A DNA stretch of 64,000 bases from an uncultured Oscillospiraceae bacterium (GTDB taxonomy: Bacteria > Bacillota > Clostridia > Oscillospirales > Oscillospiraceae). Location: positions 1 to 64,000 of the forward strand of contig CATKZP010000006.1 of the NCBI GenBank assembly GCA_949841355.1, written 5' to 3'. Positions 60,503-64,000 of this stretch are shown in pieces. The translations under genes were made by a program, and so were the position numbers. The notes under the pieces were generated by a model. That model was not told where the DNA came from and searched no databases. It worked only from the letters and a program-made list of their open reading frames with translations. Position 1 is the first letter of the stretch. Every line of letters starts with the position of its first letter.

Positions 60503-60928
60503 ATGAAACCAAAACTTGTCCTGATGTCCCACGGGCATCTGGCGGAGGAGCTCCACAAATCCGCCCAGATGATTATGGGGGAGATCGACGGCCTGTTCAC
60601 CGTCTCCATGCTGGAGAGCGACGGGCTGGACGGCACCCGCGCCAAGTTCAGCGCGGTGCTGGAGCAGGCGGGCGGAGAGGCGCCGGTGATTGTGGCCGCC
60701 GACCTGCTGTCGGGCACGCCCTGTAACGTGGCGGTCCAGGCTATGTACGAGCACCCCGGCCTGCGGGTCATCACCGGTCTGAATCTCCCCATGGCCATCG
60801 AGTATGCCGCGTCGGACATGGAGGACGTGGACGAATTGGCCGAATACCTGTGGGATGTGGGGCACAACGGCGTCATTCTGGTGGAAAAGCCCCAGATCAC
60901 CTCCGGAGAGGAGGGCTATGAGGACTGA
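60503..60928 (+). CDS. Mannose-family PTS enzyme IIA
   Basis: 141 residues from ATG 60503 (MKPKLVLMSHGHLAEEL), with GGAGG. The phosphorylated His is in MSHGHLAEE. The domain stands alone, not joined to IIB. It takes phosphate from HPr and passes it to IIB. It is the first gene of the IIA-IIC-IID-IIB operon. Confidence 0.92.
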   Translation: MKPKLVLMSHGHLAEELHKSAQMIMGEIDGLFTVSMLESDGLDGTRAKFSAVLEQAGGEAPVIVAADLLSGTPCNVAVQAMYEHPGLRVITGLNLPMAIEYAASDMEDVDELAEYLWDVGHNGVILVEKPQITSGEEGYED

Positions 60929-61061
60929 CTGCTCCCCGCCGGACTGTGAACCTGTAGGGGCAAGCCTCAAGCCGCTGTCTGGGCGGGCCTGATCCCGTTC
61001 ATCCGCTGGCTTCGGCTGTGAATGCAGGTTCTATGAGAAAATTGTGTAGGAGGAATGTGCT

Positions 61062-61862
61062 ATGAACAGCATACCCATTTTGATCGTCGTACTTTTGACC
61101 CTGTACGTCGGCTTCGCGCAGCTGGATCAGATCTCTGTTCAGCTGGGCTTCTACTCCCCCCTGTTCGCCGCCACGGTCACCGGCCTGCTGATGGGCGACG
61201 TGGGCATGGGTCTGAAAGTGGGCGCTACCATGCAGCTGATGACCCTGGGCGTGGCCACCTACGGCGGCGCCACGGTGCCCGACTTCCTGTCCGGCTCCAT
61301 CATGGGCACGGCTTTCGCCATCATGTCCGGCCAGGGCGACGAGTACGGCATCGCGCTGGCGGTGCCCATCGGACTGCTGCTCACTCAGCTGGACGTGTTC
61401 GGGCGCATGGCCAACGTCATCTTCCAGCACCGGGCCGAGCGCTGCGCGGAGCGCGGCGACGACCGGGGCGTGGAGATTTCCAACATCCTGGGCATCCTGC
61501 CCTGGACCCTCACCCGCATGATTCCCGTGTTCGTGGGACTGTTCTTCGGTGAGGCCGTGGTCACCGCCATCAACCAGTACATCCCCGCGTGGCTCATGAG
61601 CGGCCTGAAGTACGCCGGCGGCCTGCTGCCCGCCATGGGCATCGCGCTGCTGATGCGCTACCTGCCCATGAAGAAGTTCTTCGCGTACTACATCATCGGC
61701 TTTGCGCTGATGGCTTACCTGCCCTCTCAGTTCACCATCCTGGGCGTGTCCCTGGTGGGCGTGGCGCTGGCGGCCATCTATATGTCCAATTCGGAGTCCA
61801 AGGGCGCCGCCGCTGCCGCTGTGGGGGCTGCCGACGATATGGAGGTGGAGATCGATGAGTAA
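61062..61862 (+). CDS. Mannose-family PTS enzyme IIC
   Basis: 266 residues with many membrane helices (IPILIVVLLTLYVGFAQLDQISVQL, LFAATVTGLLMGDVGMGLKVGATMQLMTLGV, IALAVPIGLLLTQLDVF) and the sorbose/mannose IIC pattern. With IID it forms the sugar channel. The C-terminus overlaps the IID start by 8 nt. The sugar is not readable from sequence; N-acetylated amino sugars, mannose or fructose are all known for the family. Confidence 0.93.
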   Translation: MNSIPILIVVLLTLYVGFAQLDQISVQLGFYSPLFAATVTGLLMGDVGMGLKVGATMQLMTLGVATYGGATVPDFLSGSIMGTAFAIMSGQGDEYGIALAVPIGLLLTQLDVFGRMANVIFQHRAERCAERGDDRGVEISNILGILPWTLTRMIPVFVGLFFGEAVVTAINQYIPAWLMSGLKYAGGLLPAMGIALLMRYLPMKKFFAYYIIGFALMAYLPSQFTILGVSLVGVALAAIYMSNSESKGAAAAAVGAADDMEVEIDE

Positions 61863-62700
61863 GCAGACGACCGAGACCTTGGCGGGCGGCAAGCTCACCA
61901 AGCAGGACCTCCAGAAGGTCTATGTGCGCAACCTGTTCGGCCTGCAGTGGGGCTGGAACTATGAGACCATGCAGGGCCTGGGCTACTGCTACGTCATCAT
62001 GCCCATCCTGCGCCGGCTGTACCGCAATAACCCGGAGAAGATGAAGAAGGCCCTCAAGACTGAGCTGGGCTACTTCAACACCTCCCAGCCCATGTCCCAC
62101 CTGATCGTGGGCACCGACGCCGCCCTCCAGGAGGAGCTGGGCATCGACGCGGCGGAGGACGCGCTGATCGGCGTCAAGACCGGCCTGATGGGCCCCTTCG
62201 CCGGCGTGGGCGACACCGTGTTCATCACCATCTACCGCGCTCTGGTGTTCTCCATCGCCGCCTACATCGCCATGGGCGGCCAGGCGGTGGCGCTGCTGAT
62301 CCCCATTGTGTGCGGCGTGGCCATGCTGGCCGTGCGCTACAAGTTCACCTTCATGGCCTACGAGCAGGGCCGCAAGCTGGCCTCCGGCCTGTCGGGACAG
62401 CTGAAACGGCTGACAGAAGCCGCCTCCGTGCTGGGCCTCACCGTGGTGGGCGCCCTGGTGCCCTCCGTGGTCAAGGCTCCCATGAACATCAACATCGTCA
62501 TCGGTGAGACCAACCCCATCAACATCCAGGCCATGCTGGACAAGATCATGCCCGCCGCTCTGCCCCTGGCCATCGTGGTGCTGTCCTACTGGCTGCTGGG
62601 TAAGAAGAAGATGACCACTGTGAAGCTCATCCTGATCCTGATGGTGGTGGGCGTGCTGTTCGGCCTGCTGAACACCTTCTTCGCCCCTGTCGCGGCGTAA
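61855..62700 (+). CDS. Mannose-family PTS enzyme IID
   Basis: 281 residues. The cytoplasmic N-terminus (LTKQDLQKVYVRNLFGLQWGWNYETMQGLGYCYVIMPIL) and the block TGLMGPFAGVGDTVFITIYRALVFSIAAYIA are typical of IID. C-terminal helices follow. It is translationally coupled to IIC. Confidence 0.95.
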   Translation: MSKQTTETLAGGKLTKQDLQKVYVRNLFGLQWGWNYETMQGLGYCYVIMPILRRLYRNNPEKMKKALKTELGYFNTSQPMSHLIVGTDAALQEELGIDAAEDALIGVKTGLMGPFAGVGDTVFITIYRALVFSIAAYIAMGGQAVALLIPIVCGVAMLAVRYKFTFMAYEQGRKLASGLSGQLKRLTEAASVLGLTVVGALVPSVVKAPMNINIVIGETNPINIQAMLDKIMPAALPLAIVVLSYWLLGKKKMTTVKLILILMVVGVLFGLLNTFFAPVAA

Positions 62701-62740
62701 GAAACCCGCCGGATACCCGAAGGGCTCTCAAATAGACGCA

Positions 62741-62784
62741 AAGGGCCCCCGGCGGCGCGTATGCTCCGTTCGGGGGCCTCTTTT
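62741..62784 (+). terminator. Terminator-like hairpin between IID and IIB
   Basis: AAGGGCCCCCGG pairs with CGGGGGCCTCTT around a GC-rich loop, followed by TTTT. It lies inside the operon, 17 nt before the IIB start, and may lower expression of IIB and the regulator relative to the membrane subunits. Confidence 0.6.
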
Positions 62785-62800
62785 GGAAAGGAAGATTATC

Positions 62801-63274
62801 ATGATTACTCATATGCGCATTGACGAGCGGCTCATCCACGGCCAGGTGGCCAGCGTGTGGACCAATTTCCTGGGCTGCTCCCGGATCATCGTGGCCAACG
62901 ACGAGGCGCCCAAGAGCGAAATGCAGATCGCCGCGCTGAAGCTGGCCTGCCCCACCGGGGTGAAGCTGTCCATCCTGGGGGTGGCCAAGGCCGCCGCCAA
63001 CATCCTGGCCGGAAAGTACGACGGGGATAAGGTGTTCCTCATCACCCGCAACGTGCCCGACTGCAAGCGCCTGGCGGACGCGGGCGTGCCCCTGCCCGGG
63101 GTGAACGTGGGCAATCTGGCCCATCATGAAGGGTTGCAAAAAATCAAAAAATCTGTTAGCCTTAGTCAAGAGGATATCGAACTGATCCGTCAGATGATCG
63201 CCATGGGCATCCGCGTCACCGCGCAGATGATCCCCGACGAATCCGACGCCAGCATCGAGACCTTCCTCAAATAA
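62801..63274 (+). CDS. Mannose/fructose/sorbose-family PTS enzyme IIB
   Basis: 157 residues from ATG 62801 (MITHMRIDERLIHGQV), with AAAGGAAG. The active-site His is in DERLIHGQVASVW. The family blocks IIVANDEAP and GVNVGNLAHHEG are present. It moves phosphate from IIA to the sugar during transport. It is placed last of the four PTS genes, an unusual but not unique order. Confidence 0.93.
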   Translation: MITHMRIDERLIHGQVASVWTNFLGCSRIIVANDEAPKSEMQIAALKLACPTGVKLSILGVAKAAANILAGKYDGDKVFLITRNVPDCKRLADAGVPLPGVNVGNLAHHEGLQKIKKSVSLSQEDIELIRQMIAMGIRVTAQMIPDESDASIETFLK

Positions 63275-63301
63275 AGACGCCGGGCAAAGGATGACGCGAG
63301 A

Positions 63302-64000
63302 ATGGACTTTCTCAAACATGTATCCATGCACTATAACGCCCTGCCAAAGCAGAGCAGGAAGCTGGCGGACTTCATCCGGGAGAACCCCTCCAAGGCCATC
63401 CGAATGACGGCCAAGGCGCTGGGGGAGGAGAGCGGCACCTCCGCCGCCGCCGTGGTGCGCCTGTGCCAGCAGCTGGGGTTCGACGGGCTGGAGCAGATGA
63501 AGCTCAGTCTGGTCCGATACGTCAGCAGCGAGGAGCTGAACACCCCCATCGACCCCATCATCGCCCCCGGGGACTCCATCCCGGACATCGCGCAGAAGCT
63601 GTGCCACATGCAGACCAACACCATGCAGGAGACGCTGGCCCTCATGGACTACGACGCGGTGAAGCGGGCGGTGGGGCTCATCCAGAAGGCCCGCCGGGTG
63701 TATCTGTTCGGGCTGGGCAGCTCGGGCCTGGTGGCCCAGGAGCTGTGCCACCGGCTCAACCGGATCGGGACGCCCTGCATCTTCCTGTCCGACGGGCACA
63801 CCAGCCTGGAGTACGCCGCCGTCATCCAGCCCCGGGACCTGATGATCTGCTTTTCCTACAGCGGGGAGACCAAGGAGGTCTACCTGGCCGCTCAGCACGC
63901 CCGGGAGCGGGGAGTGGAGGTCATCGCCGTGACCCGGGACACCGCCAGCACCCTCAGCGCCAGCGCGTCGGTGCTGCTCAAGCTGCCGGTGGCGGAGAAA
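63302..64000 (+). CDS. RpiR-family regulator, 3' end beyond the window
   Basis: From ATG 63302 (MDFLKHVSMHYNALPKQSRKLADFI) the frame stays open to the window end, at least 233 residues. An HTH_6 (MTAKALGEESGTSAAAVVRLCQQLGFDGLEQMKLSLV) is followed by a SIS domain (RVYLFGLGSSGLVAQELCHRL, DLMICFSYSGETKEVYLAAQ). It lies 27 nt after the IIB gene and probably controls the PTS operon. It is distinct from the RpiR protein next to nagB. Confidence 0.9.
   Translation, partial: MDFLKHVSMHYNALPKQSRKLADFIRENPSKAIRMTAKALGEESGTSAAAVVRLCQQLGFDGLEQMKLSLVRYVSSEELNTPIDPIIAPGDSIPDIAQKLCHMQTNTMQETLALMDYDAVKRAVGLIQKARRVYLFGLGSSGLVAQELCHRLNRIGTPCIFLSDGHTSLEYAAVIQPRDLMICFSYSGETKEVYLAAQHARERGVEVIAVTRDTASTLSASASVLLKLPVAEK

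Overview
The window reads as chromosome from an anaerobic, high-GC gut Firmicute, most likely of the Oscillospiraceae (Flavonifractor/Lawsonibacter type). The basis is AGGAGG-type ribosome sites, clostridial families (DUF4830, CdaR/PucR and RpiR regulators, SLH protein, flavodiiron protein, rubredoxin fusion, c-di-GMP-I riboswitches) and VirD4/MobL-type mobile modules. No rRNA, tRNA or CRISPR array was seen. The genus is inference.

Positions 1 to about 34,670 form a composite, decayed mobile island, coded almost wholly on the minus strand. At the left edge an IS256-family element runs off the window. Next comes AT-rich cargo: an ABC transporter and a radical SAM/SPASM maturase, placed behind a single-strand binding protein. 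The first backbone (3.4-20 kb) holds ssb, a MoxR ATPase, a sigma-like protein, several unknown proteins, a DnaN-like clamp, a large helicase split by a 2,477-nt group II intron, S1-domain proteins, DUF5697 and RepA_N. An EFR1-type ferredoxin gene and a hicAB toxin-antitoxin pair are inserted on the opposite strand. The second backbone (22-28 kb) holds dnaC, two RepA-like proteins, ParB, a MobA/MobL relaxase, DUF3847 and a sigma factor. The two meet inside one ORF, where the N-terminus of DnaC is joined to the C-terminal two thirds of a VirD4 coupling protein. No VirB4, VirB6 or integrase is visible. A two-component system, an ABC exporter and tnpV (28.6-33.9 kb) follow. The island ends in a remnant of a second group II intron joined to the start of a sugar isomerase gene.

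Positions 34.7-38.3 kb hold damaged carbohydrate genes: a GH2 glycosidase with three apparent single-base losses in G/C runs and a 5'-truncated GH43, joined head to head. Two membrane-anchored alpha/beta hydrolases with a small membrane protein and a TetR regulator follow (38.4-41.1 kb). Three tandem c-di-GMP-I riboswitches then precede a secreted Cys/His-rich SLH protein (41.4-42.8 kb).

Positions 42.8-64 kb are ordinary chromosome with notable architectures. A flavodiiron protein sits behind an acyl-CoA dehydrogenase/EtfA/rubredoxin fusion with a Fur/PerR-like box in its leader. After these come an intact GH2 enzyme, ferritin, a parS site, an M23 peptidase, recG, and a TetM/EF-G-like GTPase fused to a Rae1-type NYN nuclease. 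The rest is an RpiR-nagB-nagA amino-sugar locus, a DUF4830 protein, an RsuA-type pseudouridine synthase, a CdaR regulator and a mannose-family PTS (IIA, IIC, IID, IIB) ending in a second RpiR regulator cut by the window end.
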